Assembly: GCA_044375415.1 (NCBI GenBank)
Contig: JBILMS010000062.1
Location: forward strand, 1-17,013
Direction: 5' to 3'
Length of the DNA: 17,013 nt
Origin: JAWXBG01 sp044375415
Lineage (GTDB): Bacteria; Bacteroidota; Bacteroidia; Flavobacteriales_D; Sanyastnellaceae
The notes beneath the pieces were generated by a model, which saw only the letters and a list, made by a program, of their open reading frames with translations, was not told the origin of the DNA and ran no database searches. Shown in pieces: positions 1 through 8,306 of the stretch; the first letter of the stretch is position 1; the number at the start of each line of letters is the position of its first letter. A program made the position numbers and the translations under genes.

Positions 1-417
1 GGTGCCGATTTTGCAGATCTCGATGGAGATGGATTTGACGCCAATGTCGACGATTGCGATGACAGCAATGAAAACATTAACCCTACTGCCGAAGAAATTC
101 CTTCTGATGGTATCGACCAGGATTGTGATGGAGAAGATCTCGTTGCTATTGAAGAACTATTTAATCTGGGGATTCAGATGTATCCGGTGCCGGCGACGGA
201 CTTCATTGGAATTAAAACTTCTAATGAATTTGAATATAGCGTTCTTGTCCGTGCAAGTAATGGTCAGCAAGTGTTCTATAAAAGCCATATAACGGGAAAC
301 ATAGATATCTCCTGTGAAAATTGGTATTCGGGAACTTACAGCGTTGAATTTTCTGTTGGAAGCAAAAGGGTTCAAACATTAATTGTTGTCGTTTCATCCT
401 CTAACTTTGGTAAATAA
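1..417 (+). CDS. MopE-type metal-binding protein with T9SS type A tail, C-terminal fragment
   Basis: This is the 3' end of a gene that begins outside the window; frame 1 is open from base 1 to the TAA at 415-417 (138 codons visible). Residues 6-43 carry the acidic MopE-like putative metal-binding motif (PF11617 type): DLDGDGFD, then VDDCDD, then a NINPTAEEIP segment and DGIDQDCDG. The acidic and Asn residues probably bind calcium or another metal, as family knowledge suggests. From about residue 60 (MYPVPATDFIGI) a beta-rich 70-80 residue module follows that fits the Por secretion tail (T9SS type A signal), which is cleaved after export when the protein is anchored to the surface. The tail runs some ten residues past the usual end. 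The catalytic or adhesive part of the protein is not visible, so its function is unknown. It converges with the adhesin gene on the other strand, leaving 6 bases between stop codons. Confidence 0.85.
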   Translation, partial: GADFADLDGDGFDANVDDCDDSNENINPTAEEIPSDGIDQDCDGEDLVAIEELFNLGIQMYPVPATDFIGIKTSNEFEYSVLVRASNGQQVFYKSHITGNIDISCENWYSGTYSVEFSVGSKRVQTLIVVVSSSNFGK

Positions 418-423
418 TGTAAT

Positions 424-3400
424 CTACTCAATCAAATAGACATAGCCACTTTCGCTTTTTCCAAAGCTGTCAATACACTTTCTTTGATACTCTAGCGTAA
501 AATAATAAACACCTTCTGGTAATTTGTTTCCCTGCAGATAACCACTCCAGCTCGAATTAAAATCTACTGTACTGAATACCGATTCCCCCCATCTATTAAA
601 TACCTGAAGCTCCCAATAATCAAACGAATTCTCTTGCACGAAATTAGGTGTCATCGGTTTCCATGAAGTATTCAAAGAATCATCGTTCGGAGTAAAAATA
701 TTAGGAAATGACAAATCAAAATATTCAAAGCTTCTTAAAGGAATATCTATTTGTGTACTTAAAATTTCACTTTCGTCACACAATTCATTATTTACTTGAA
801 GCTCTATTGTGTAGGAACCTGCCTCTCCGTATTCAAACACTGCGGTTGGCAAATCAGAAAATTGACCATTACCACTATTCCAAATATATGAGGTAGCGTT
901 GGAACCAATAAAATCAACTAATACTCTCGTAACTGAATCGCATTCTAACGGAATTACCTCTGTGGAAAAATCTGAATTCTCTAGTGGCAAATACACCTCA
1001 AAATAAAGGGAGTCACTAGCATTATTTCCGCAGTTACCTTCTAAAAATGCATCAATGGTGATCCAATATGTTCCAGGTGCGTCAAATATGTAGTCGATGC
1101 TTAATATCTCTGATGTACCGCCATCAGGAAAATTCCAACTTACTGTATCAAATGTACCTTCCGCCATTAATTCCACTGTATGAGGAACGCATCCATTTTC
1201 ACTTTCAGATGTAATATGAACTGCAGAACTACCATAAATATTAAGCACAGTGTCAAGAATTAGTGTAATCCCACAAACGGCATCTGTGGATTGAAGAATA
1301 ATTGGAAAAGAACCCGGAGCTGACCAGTCAAAAGTTACAATTGTATCACTTGAAATACTATTGGGCAAACTCCACTCAAAATAATCAGCTCCCGTTCCAA
1401 GATACTCGAGTTCTAATGCACCTTGGTTTAAACAAGTGTCTATAACTGGTAGTTGCCAGTCTATTTGCATATCGGTGCTTGGGAACAAATCTATCAATAT
1501 CTCGGAAGTGTCTGCTTGATTACAAGTATTATCCAAGTACGTCACCAATTGAATACTATAAGAACCGCCTTCCGCGAATTCTGCGAAAAAACTAACATCG
1601 CTCCCTGAAGGTATTCCATCAACCAACCATAACAATGAGTCAAAGTTATTGTTTAAACTCTCCAATTCAAGCAAAGCGGGAGCACAGTTTGGTATACTTG
1701 AAATAACCGATGGAGCGGATTCCAACTCGTTTCCCACATAAAGGGTGTCTACAAGGGAAATTTGCGAGTTACAAATACTATCCACAGCAATTAAGGCCAC
1801 TTCATATAAACCCGGTATAGGGAAATTATACTGCAACAGTGATGACGATGTAATAAATTCATCGTTGACGCTCCAGAAGACAGAATCTGCACCGTTTGAT
1901 ACATAAGTCCCCAGTACTTCGGGATTCTCGCCACAAAGTTGTTGTGGTGATAATTGCCATGTCAATTCTAAATCACTCAATAGATCCGGAACTTGGATTA
2001 AGACTTCAAGTGTATCATATAAATTACAGGAATTTTCATCGTATACAGCGAGTTGAACTAAGTGGGGACCGGGATTTGCAAACGTATAATTGATTTGACT
2101 ATCAGATATAGGCTGCCAACCATTTCCATCACCAAAATTCCACATATAACTTCCATTATCACTCCAGTTGTTAAATAGTACTTCGAAAGGCAAACATGTG
2201 TTAACCTCCGAATAATTAAAGGAACTAACTACCGAAGATGATTCAAAATCAATTTTAAAAACAGATGCCTCACATGACGATATCTGCTCTGATGAATATG
2301 CCCATGGGGTGGCTGATACATTAGAAAAAGGAGGCCAACAAGAACAAATGGCCTGATAAATTATACCCTTCTCATCGAATCTACTTGTTCCTCCGTCTAC
2401 ATGATTCCCTTTCAAGTATGTTCCATATTCCACAGAACCCATATTCGGACTGAAAACCGCCAAATAAAAGCCACCCTCCGAAGAAATGGCTCCTTCAGTA
2501 ATATCAAAACCGGAAAGCAATCCCAAATCATTCATTCCCATGTAAGCTGAAATATAAATTCTATCACATTTATCTACCATAAATGCATTGGGATAAATCA
2601 CACCGGATTCAACTTGACCACTACCCAAATTACCACTAATTTGAATATTGCTCAAATCACTACTAAATTGCGAAATAAACAACAATCCTCCGGCATTTGA
2701 GTACGCACCGCCAACATCTGGAACAGAACTAGACGACATTCCTGTCACCCACAATTCACCTAAACCTGATTCATCTATATAATAACATGCATCATCTCCG
2801 AAATCCCCATACCATGTGCCTTCCAAAATTTCTGTTCCATCGGATGATAATATAAACACATAACCATCAAATTGATCAATCAATTCCGGTTGTGCACCCA
2901 AATTTCCAATAGGCAGATCAGAACCATTACTACTTCCGCATACAGCAATAGTTCCATTTGATAATACCTTGCAATCATAAACATTATCAGCAGCGGTAGA
3001 GTTTACTGATGTACACCAAATCAATGAACTCAAATCCTCTGTCAATTTAAAAATAGTTATCTGTGAAGAGAGATTTTGAAATCCTATGTATGTTTGAGTA
3101 TATGAATTAAGGGGGGCAGTAGTAATAGCGACCAATATATCACCTTCATCTGTCCGAACAACTTCCCCTAAATCACTAGGGCCAGATGAACCGCCAATTT
3201 CCAAATTTGATGAAACGCCATCTCCAAGCTGTCCTCCAAAATATGTAGAACCCAAAAGCTCAGATCCGTCTGATGATAATCTCGAGATAATTACATCGCT
3301 AAAACCAGAAAATTCTTGATCAAATGAGTTATCTAGTACTGGATAATCCGAAGAGTTAGTTCTACCCAATATAAACAGTTGATCATTTGCACCTACGTAA

Positions 3401-4455
3401 AGTTTACAGGGTGTTTCATGTTGAGAGCCTCCTAAATATGTTGCCCATAATAACTGAGAACCGTCAGAACTAAATTTAGAAATTGCTATATCTGTACTTC
3501 CCCCAAACGTCGTCTGAAAAGATCCTAGTTGAGCCGGTAAATTGCTAGTGCTAGGCTTGCTGGCCGAATATATACTGCCATCCTGACCATATGTAGCGCA
3601 ATACCCCCATAATTCATCCGATGTGATCGATCCAACAAATGTCCCCGCAGTAAGTATTGGATCAATTACAAGTATTTTGGTTTCATCATAAGGGCCAATT
3701 TTATAATGAAATACACCGCCTTCTTTCACGAAATGTGAATTTACCTCTGTAATCTTTCCGTTTTCAGTTTGGTAAGACCATGGCGCTTGTTCTACAAATT
3801 GCACATCACATATATCTATTAGAATATTTTCATCAGATATCACAGCTCTATCCGCCCCCAACAAGTCCCATCTTATCTGATCAGGATTCGCGCCCTTATG
3901 AACGAGAAATTCATATTTAAATCTAGCTTCATCACTTCGAACATGCAAATCAATTCCATCCCAAAGATTTTTATAAACAACTACTCTGCATGGCCTGATA
4001 TGTTTCTTCCATTTCTTAATATCGTTCCCGACACAGTAGTTGTAATAGTAATCCAATTCATCGACGCTCTCCGGAATCACAGCATTAATTCCAATAAACT
4101 TGATTTGCCAGGCATAATGCCTAATAGAATTTGTATGCACCATGTTCGCTTCTTGCGAATGGTGGATTCTATTCAAATCCTCCAATGAATAAAAATCAAA
4201 TATGAATCCATCCTGCAATAAATATACACTGCCATCTCCTAGAGCACCTTTGTACAAAATTTGAGGACTCCATTGCCCTTGATTCTGGATGTATTCAATT
4301 CCACGCTTTTCAGTTCCCGAATCGCACTTGATATTTAATCCAAGCAATGAAATAGGAACGAAAAGTAACACTGAGCAAAATAAATTCGCTTTTAAACTTG
4401 CAAAATAAAATATTTCATAAACTTTGTTCAATATTCTTTTTGAATTAACTACCAA
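424..4455 (-). CDS. Giant secreted protein: DUF7948-like region, SBBP propeller, PKD modules, CHU_C (T9SS type B)
   Basis: A 1343-residue predicted surface protein exported by Sec and then T9SS. A hydrophobic signal segment lies at about 23-41. Residues 52-267 begin with an NQGQW motif and match the DUF7948-like region often found before SBBP propellers. Residues about 270-740 are repeated propeller blades (patterns such as ISKFSSDGS, LWATYLGG, SRLSSDGSEL). A PKD domain with WNFGDG (772-777) follows, then four or five PKD-like modules of about 80 residues with paired cysteines to about 1240. The end (1249-1343: FPNIFTPNDDS, FNRWGESVF, LPEGVYYF) is a clear CHU_C domain. Its partner is unknown; adhesion or gliding-related surface coverage is inference. 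The start is odd: an in-frame stop lies upstream at 4495-4497 and no ATG occurs before residue 84, so a non-ATG start is forced. TTG at 4453-4455 is used here; TTG at 4429-4431, preceded by an A-rich tract, is an equally good choice. Confidence 0.88.
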   Translation of the reverse strand: MVVNSKRILNKVYEIFYFASLKANLFCSVLLFVPISLLGLNIKCDSGTEKRGIEYIQNQGQWSPQILYKGALGDGSVYLLQDGFIFDFYSLEDLNRIHHSQEANMVHTNSIRHYAWQIKFIGINAVIPESVDELDYYYNYCVGNDIKKWKKHIRPCRVVVYKNLWDGIDLHVRSDEARFKYEFLVHKGANPDQIRWDLLGADRAVISDENILIDICDVQFVEQAPWSYQTENGKITEVNSHFVKEGGVFHYKIGPYDETKILVIDPILTAGTFVGSITSDELWGYCATYGQDGSIYSASKPSTSNLPAQLGSFQTTFGGSTDIAISKFSSDGSQLLWATYLGGSQHETPCKLYVGANDQLFILGRTNSSDYPVLDNSFDQEFSGFSDVIISRLSSDGSELLGSTYFGGQLGDGVSSNLEIGGSSGPSDLGEVVRTDEGDILVAITTAPLNSYTQTYIGFQNLSSQITIFKLTEDLSSLIWCTSVNSTAADNVYDCKVLSNGTIAVCGSSNGSDLPIGNLGAQPELIDQFDGYVFILSSDGTEILEGTWYGDFGDDACYYIDESGLGELWVTGMSSSSVPDVGGAYSNAGGLLFISQFSSDLSNIQISGNLGSGQVESGVIYPNAFMVDKCDRIYISAYMGMNDLGLLSGFDITEGAISSEGGFYLAVFSPNMGSVEYGTYLKGNHVDGGTSRFDEKGIIYQAICSCWPPFSNVSATPWAYSSEQISSCEASVFKIDFESSSVVSSFNYSEVNTCLPFEVLFNNWSDNGSYMWNFGDGNGWQPISDSQINYTFANPGPHLVQLAVYDENSCNLYDTLEVLIQVPDLLSDLELTWQLSPQQLCGENPEVLGTYVSNGADSVFWSVNDEFITSSSLLQYNFPIPGLYEVALIAVDSICNSQISLVDTLYVGNELESAPSVISSIPNCAPALLELESLNNNFDSLLWLVDGIPSGSDVSFFAEFAEGGSYSIQLVTYLDNTCNQADTSEILIDLFPSTDMQIDWQLPVIDTCLNQGALELEYLGTGADYFEWSLPNSISSDTIVTFDWSAPGSFPIILQSTDAVCGITLILDTVLNIYGSSAVHITSESENGCVPHTVELMAEGTFDTVSWNFPDGGTSEILSIDYIFDAPGTYWITIDAFLEGNCGNNASDSLYFEVYLPLENSDFSTEVIPLECDSVTRVLVDFIGSNATSYIWNSGNGQFSDLPTAVFEYGEAGSYTIELQVNNELCDESEILSTQIDIPLRSFEYFDLSFPNIFTPNDDSLNTSWKPMTPNFVQENSFDYWELQVFNRWGESVFSTVDFNSSWSGYLQGNKLPEGVYYFTLEYQRKCIDSFGKSESGYVYLIE
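4398..4426 (+). promoter_or_regulatory. Possible promoter of the dockerin-like gene, inside the opposite coding region
   Basis: TTG at 4398-4400 and AAACTTTG at 4419-4426 (7 of 8 to the Bacteroidota -7 consensus TAnnTTTG), 18 bases apart. This puts a start site some 35 bases before the ATG at 4468. It lies wholly inside the first codons of the opposing gene. AT-rich DNA gives chance matches, so this is tentative. Confidence 0.25.
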
Positions 4456-4467
4456 AACAGTATATCT

Positions 4468-5451
4468 ATGAAAACAAAAATGATCCCCATTTTTCTATTT
4501 GCCATCAAATTTACAATAATTGCATCAAATTCTCAAGCTCAATGTGAAGGAGAATCTTTTTCAATGACAATTGAATATGATTGTTCAACTGGAACTGCGG
4601 TAATTTCAATTATACCTGAAACCACATTTTCCGCTCCAGCTGTGTGGGATATAACACCTGCGGGATATCCCGTTGAAAATACAGTTTCCTTCGGATTCAC
4701 TTGGACATATGGGGTTAACTTCCCGGGAACATACGAAATTGAAGCGATTGAAGTTGCCGATCCATTAGTCTATCATACTTTTTGTATTGAATTAGGAGAA
4801 TGTTTGTCCAATTCACAAATTAGCACAACAAACTCCAACTGTTCAGAAGATATCGGAGAGTTTTGTGTGATTGATGAAGACCTTTTACCGGCAACTATAT
4901 ACACAAATACAGTATCATACGATTGCGCAACAGAACTACCACCAGGCGACTACACAGCTTCAATTTACACTGAGGAAATTGACGGCATTACGAATAACTA
5001 TCACAATTTCCCATTCTATATTGGAACGAATAGTTTGAATATTTCAATCGAAATAACTGCAGATTCTTCGCCATGTGGTGCCTCTATCGATGCCAACGTA
5101 TCTGGAGGTTCAACTAACTATACATTTCTTTGGACAGGTCCAGAATGGATTGAATTTGATGATGCGGAAGTCGAATCAACTACAATAACTGGAGGCTATG
5201 GAACTATTGGATTAGAGGTGTTAGATAACATTACAGGTTGTAATATTTATTCTGAAATCTCTTTTACAGGTACTGGCTGTGCTGCTGATTTAAATGATGA
5301 TGGAGTTGTAGGTTCAGCAGATTTACTCCTTTTTATAGGTCAATATTCTTTAACCGGTGGTGGATGTTATGACTTTAATGGAAATGGTATAGTCGGAATT
5401 ACGGATATGTTAGTTATGATAGGAGGTATGGGGAATGAAAATTGTCCGTAA
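4468..5451 (+). CDS. Secreted protein with C-terminal dockerin-like calcium-binding repeats
   Basis: A 327-residue protein starting with a Sec signal peptide (residues 1-25, ending SNSQAQ) followed by a cysteine-containing beta-rich body with no family I recognise. The C-terminus holds two EF-hand-like dockerin repeats: DLNDDGVVGSADLLLFIGQY at 274-293 (likely ligands D274, N276, D278, D285) and a second at 302-322 beginning DFNGNGIVGITD (D302, N304, N306, D313). Dockerins bind calcium and usually dock onto cohesins; in this phylum similar tails occur on secreted proteins without cellulosomes, and their partner is unclear. No T9SS tail is present, unlike the flanking surface genes. ATG at 4468 is used; ATG at 4480 would keep the signal peptide. 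The gene diverges from the giant adhesin with 12 bases between starts and converges on mpl with 26 bases between stops. Confidence 0.82.
   Translation: MKTKMIPIFLFAIKFTIIASNSQAQCEGESFSMTIEYDCSTGTAVISIIPETTFSAPAVWDITPAGYPVENTVSFGFTWTYGVNFPGTYEIEAIEVADPLVYHTFCIELGECLSNSQISTTNSNCSEDIGEFCVIDEDLLPATIYTNTVSYDCATELPPGDYTASIYTEEIDGITNNYHNFPFYIGTNSLNISIEITADSSPCGASIDANVSGGSTNYTFLWTGPEWIEFDDAEVESTTITGGYGTIGLEVLDNITGCNIYSEISFTGTGCAADLNDDGVVGSADLLLFIGQYSLTGGGCYDFNGNGIVGITDMLVMIGGMGNENCP
4506..4536 (-). promoter_or_regulatory. Probable promoter of the giant adhesin gene, inside the dockerin-like gene
   Basis: On the minus strand TAAATTTG (4513 to 4506) matches the Bacteroidota -7 consensus TAnnTTTG perfectly. 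TTG (4536 to 4534) lies 20 bases upstream, close to the usual -33 spacing. The predicted transcript would start near 4502, about 45 bases before the TTG codon at 4455. The element sits inside the signal-peptide codons of the opposing gene. The match is read directly from sequence; activity is inferred. Confidence 0.35.
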
Positions 5452-5477
5452 TTCGTTTCTAATCACAACAATTGACC

Positions 5478-6854
5478 TTAATCCATCCCTGAAATACCTC
5501 TAAAAAAATTAGATGACATCTCCTTAAAATCCATACCATCGAAAGTACCTGAACTCATCATGAGCAAATTGCTGTTTTTCCATTTTTTGGATAAAAGGTA
5601 TTCGCTCAATTTTGTTGAGTCTGTGAATACCTGAATGTTGCTTCCACCAAAGGCTTTTAAGACCATTTCCTCGGTAATGGGTGGAAGCTTTTTGTGTTCT
5701 ATTGTATGTGGATTAAAATAAACCAATGCTTCATCTGCATCCGACATGGATCCTTCATACTCGTGTAAAAAATCGGCATTCAAACTACTGAAGGTATGCA
5801 ACTCAATACATGCTATTAATTTTCTATCGGGAAACTGCTGTGATATGGCCAACGTAGTTGCCTTAAGTTTGGAAGGTGAGTGTGCAAAATCTTTGTACAC
5901 CGCACATTCTTCATTTTTCCAAACCAACTCCAAACGTTTGGAAGCACCCTTGAAGTCTGCGATGGCTTTGTAAAAATCAAGATCGTGAATACCTGCGTAC
6001 CTGCATGCAATCAATGCCGCATTCAAATTCTGCAAATTATGTTCTCCAAATATTTGTAGTGGATAAACGTCATTATCTTTCAATAAATAGGTAATGCCAT
6101 TATCAATTTTAAAGGGATGCGTGGAATAGGGGTATTTAAATACTTCCGCCGTATGACCTTCACATAAATCCTTTAAGACCTGATCATTTTCACAATAGAT
6201 AAGGTGTCCATTTGGACTAATGTGATCTATAAAAATCCTGAATTGATCCACATAATTTTCAAAAGTTGGGAATACATTGATGTGATCCCAAGCTATACCC
6301 GTGAGGATGGCAATATTGGGATAATACAAGTGAAATTTTGGTCGACGATCAATCGGCGAACTGAGGTACTCATCTCCTTCTATAACCGCAAATTTGGCCG
6401 TTTCGGAGAATTTTACCATACAGTCGAATCCCGCAAGTTGCGCCCCTACCATGTAGTCGGTTTCAATTCCACATTTTTCGAAGACATGCAAAATCATGGC
6501 CGTAGTGCTCGTTTTTCCATGCGAACCTCCAATGACTATTCGCGTTTTAGAACGCGTCTGTTCGTAGATATACTCCGGATAAGAATATATTTTTACATTC
6601 AACTCCTTGGCTCTTTCTAGCTCCGGATTATCGATTCGAGCATGCATGCCTAAGATGACGGCATCCAAATCTGCGGTGATTTTTTCAGGAAACCATCCAA
6701 TTTCTTTGGGTAAGAGGCCTAAATTTTCAAGCCTGGATTTCGATGGTTCTACAATTTCATCGTCGCTTCCCGTAACTTGTATGCCCTTATGGTGCAAGGC
6801 TATGGCCATGTTGTGCATGGCGCTTCCCCCTATTGCAATTAAATGTACTTTCAT
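5478..6854 (-). CDS. mpl: UDP-N-acetylmuramate:L-alanyl-gamma-D-glutamyl-meso-diaminopimelate ligase (Mpl)
   Basis: A cytoplasmic ATP-dependent Mur ligase that joins recovered tripeptide (L-Ala-gamma-D-Glu-mesoDap) to UDP-MurNAc, recycling cell-wall peptide. Its 458 residues equal the usual Mpl length (457 in E. coli). Residues 1-100 form the UDP-binding domain (IGGSAMHNMA, VTGSDD). The P-loop GGSHGKTST is at 109-117. The central domain shows EGDEYLSSPIDRRPKF (159-174) and WDHINVF (189-195), both typical of Mpl. GEHNLQN (270-276), KRLEL (306-310) and YKDFAHSPSK (320-329) lead into the C-terminal domain. The EGDEY and DRR pattern argues for Mpl rather than MurC, although Bacteroidota copies are often labelled MurC-like or peptidoglycan synthetase. 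The start is ATG at 6854. It is transcribed away from corA, with 105 bases between them, and no other recycling gene is adjacent. Confidence 0.93.
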   Translation of the reverse strand: MKVHLIAIGGSAMHNMAIALHHKGIQVTGSDDEIVEPSKSRLENLGLLPKEIGWFPEKITADLDAVILGMHARIDNPELERAKELNVKIYSYPEYIYEQTRSKTRIVIGGSHGKTSTTAMILHVFEKCGIETDYMVGAQLAGFDCMVKFSETAKFAVIEGDEYLSSPIDRRPKFHLYYPNIAILTGIAWDHINVFPTFENYVDQFRIFIDHISPNGHLIYCENDQVLKDLCEGHTAEVFKYPYSTHPFKIDNGITYLLKDNDVYPLQIFGEHNLQNLNAALIACRYAGIHDLDFYKAIADFKGASKRLELVWKNEECAVYKDFAHSPSKLKATTLAISQQFPDRKLIACIELHTFSSLNADFLHEYEGSMSDADEALVYFNPHTIEHKKLPPITEEMVLKAFGGSNIQVFTDSTKLSEYLLSKKWKNSNLLMMSSGTFDGMDFKEMSSNFFRGISGMD

Positions 6855-6959
6855 GTATCTCTTGTCTAATTATCCGAAACATCAAAATTCAGTCGCAATA
6901 CCAAATAATCTCGTTACTTTTCCTCGATTTTTTAGTCCATTGTTGTTCATTCTATAAAT

Positions 6960-8066
6960 ATGGCTTCCAGACCACTCAAAAAAATAAACCATCGATCCAA
7001 GAAAAAAGGACTTATGCCGGGTTCACTGGTATATGTCGGAAATGTAGCTTCGGATCAAGAAGTGTCCATTCGTCTATTCGACTACAGCTCGTCGGAATTC
7101 GAAGAAATATTAGTAAAAGATATTTCCAAATGCTCTGATTACAAAGATCGCTCTCATACTGTTACCTGGCTCGATATTGATGGGATTCACAATGCACAGG
7201 TGATGGACGAAATAGGAAAAGTATTTGATATACATCCTTTGGTTCTCGAAGACATCATGAATTCAACAGGAAGACCCAAAGTAGAGTTTTTTGATGACTA
7301 TACTTTTCTATCCACAAAAATGATCGAATTTGGTGAAGACCACAGTATTCTCACGGTTGAACATTTTTGTGTAATCCTAGGTGAAAATTATCTGCTCACT
7401 TTTCAAGAAAGAAAAGGAGATAATTTCGATTCCGTGCGCGAACGAATCCGAACTTCAAAAGGAAAAGTAAGAAACTCAGGACCCACCTATCTCGCGTACA
7501 TGCTCTTGGATGTGATAGTAGACAACTACATCGCTGTTTCCGAGAATATAGCCGATGAAATTGAAGACTTAGAAAGTATGATTCTCAATAAACCGGCGGA
7601 GAAATTTCTGCACCGCATACTCGAGTTGAGAAAGGAACTTTTGGATTTCAAAAAGGGTGTTGATCCTTTGCGCGAAGCGATCAGCACCATGAAAAATGAA
7701 TTCGAACCTGATGTCGCCAAGTATTATCAAGATTTATACGATCACATCATTCACGAAACAGAAAACCTCAACGTGTACAGAGACATGCTGAGTAGCTTAA
7801 TGGATCTCTATCATAGCAGCATCACCTTTCGAACAAATGCAGTGATGAAAATGCTCACCATCATCACCACCATTTTTGTGCCTCTTACGTTTATTGTCGG
7901 AGTTTATGGTATGAACTTCTCACATGTAGATCCCGACACCGGCGAACGACTCATCTACAACATGCCCGAACTTCACTACGAATATGGTTATCTGATGATC
8001 GTAGGGGCCATGCTTCTTATTGTGATTGGAATGCTTTATTACTTCAGGAGGAAGGAGTGGTTGTGA
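6960..8066 (+). CDS. corA: CorA-type magnesium/cobalt transport protein
   Basis: A 368-residue inner-membrane divalent-cation channel of the CorA/MIT family; it forms a pentamer that takes up Mg2+ (and Co2+) and is gated by cytoplasmic Mg2+. The N-terminal cytoplasmic domain covers about residues 20-270, with a long helical, charged region (190-290) forming the stalk. TM1 is about 295-316 and ends in the signature YGMNF (GMN at 317-319). TM2 is about 343-361, followed by the basic C-terminus FRRKEWL, as in Thermotoga CorA. An insertion is notable: the external loop between GMNF and MPEL has 14 residues (321-334) where the Thermotoga protein has two. The ATG at 6960 follows an in-frame TAA closely upstream and gives the usual length. 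The gene diverges from mpl, and magnesium supply and wall recycling need not be linked. Confidence 0.95.
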   Translation: MASRPLKKINHRSKKKGLMPGSLVYVGNVASDQEVSIRLFDYSSSEFEEILVKDISKCSDYKDRSHTVTWLDIDGIHNAQVMDEIGKVFDIHPLVLEDIMNSTGRPKVEFFDDYTFLSTKMIEFGEDHSILTVEHFCVILGENYLLTFQERKGDNFDSVRERIRTSKGKVRNSGPTYLAYMLLDVIVDNYIAVSENIADEIEDLESMILNKPAEKFLHRILELRKELLDFKKGVDPLREAISTMKNEFEPDVAKYYQDLYDHIIHETENLNVYRDMLSSLMDLYHSSITFRTNAVMKMLTIITTIFVPLTFIVGVYGMNFSHVDPDTGERLIYNMPELHYEYGYLMIVGAMLLIVIGMLYYFRRKEWL

Positions 8067-8070
8067 GGGT

Positions 8071-8101
8071 AATTATGAATTATGAATTATGAATTATGAA
8101 T
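8071..8101 (+). repeat. Heptamer tandem array AATTATG, 4.4 copies
   Basis: Four perfect AATTATG units plus AAT begin 5 bases after the corA stop. A rotation of the unit is TATGAAT, the exact reverse complement of the ATTCATA array at 10236-10298, so the two arrays face each other across the FGE-like gene. Slippage-prone; no function visible. Confidence 0.95.
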
Positions 8102-8114
8102 GCGTCCTCCTGAG
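8100..8114 (-). repeat. Left copy of inverted 15-mer
   Basis: ATGCGTCCTCCTGAG is the perfect reverse complement of 10182-10196. Its outer end overlaps the last unit of the heptamer array. The 15-mer resembles the CGCTCAGGA half of a palindromic intergenic repeat seen in many bacteria, so it may be a repeat fragment rather than a terminal repeat of one element. Confidence 0.85.
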
Positions 8115-8177
8115 TCCCACGTATAAAATCCAACCGTGAGCGCTGACAAAACCGTCGGAAAGCCTCACCCCAATGCA

Positions 8178-8233
8178 GTTCGGAGTTTTGAGAAACAGAA
8201 ACAGGTAGATCCGTTTCTCAAAACGATTCGAAC
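8178..8233. repeat. Long inverted repeat / stem-loop downstream of corA
   Basis: GTTTTGAGAAAC at 8185-8196 pairs perfectly with GTTTCTCAAAAC at 8213-8224 (12 bp, 16-base loop). After a small bulge, GTTCG (8179-8183) and CGAAC (8228-8232) extend the stem. There is no T-run on either side, so it does not look like an intrinsic terminator. A second small stem, CTCTCA/TGAGAG (8235-8240 and 8250-8255), follows at once. Confidence 0.7.
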
Positions 8234-8306
8234 ACTCTCACTCTGTTATTGAGAGGGGGACGTTCACGTTAAATTAAAAATGTAGTTTTCAAGAATGCGC
8301 GGCTTT

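Noticed and set aside
2..292. A 96-codon frame starting at base 2 of the plus strand
   Set aside because: It overlaps the clear MopE/T9SS tail frame in frame 1 and is Met/Leu/Lys-rich nonsense, a shadow frame.
3898..4188. Open frames antisense to the giant adhesins and mpl (also 6204-6620, 12026-12379 and 14316-14816)
   Set aside because: All lie fully inside well-supported genes in other frames with no recognisable motif or signal; shadow frames.
5452..5477. Bidirectional terminator between the convergent dockerin-like and mpl genes
   Set aside because: The 26-base gap has no inverted repeat or T-run. The 6-base gap at 418-423 likewise has none.
6855..6959. Promoters or a magnesium riboswitch between mpl and corA
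   Set aside because: Only partial TAnnTTTG-like strings without a matching -33 element, and no leader long or structured enough for an M-box type riboswitch.
8071..8101. Heptamer arrays as a CRISPR or iteron origin
   Set aside because: Units are 7 bases with no spacers, and there are no cas genes, replication gene or DnaA-box cluster nearby.
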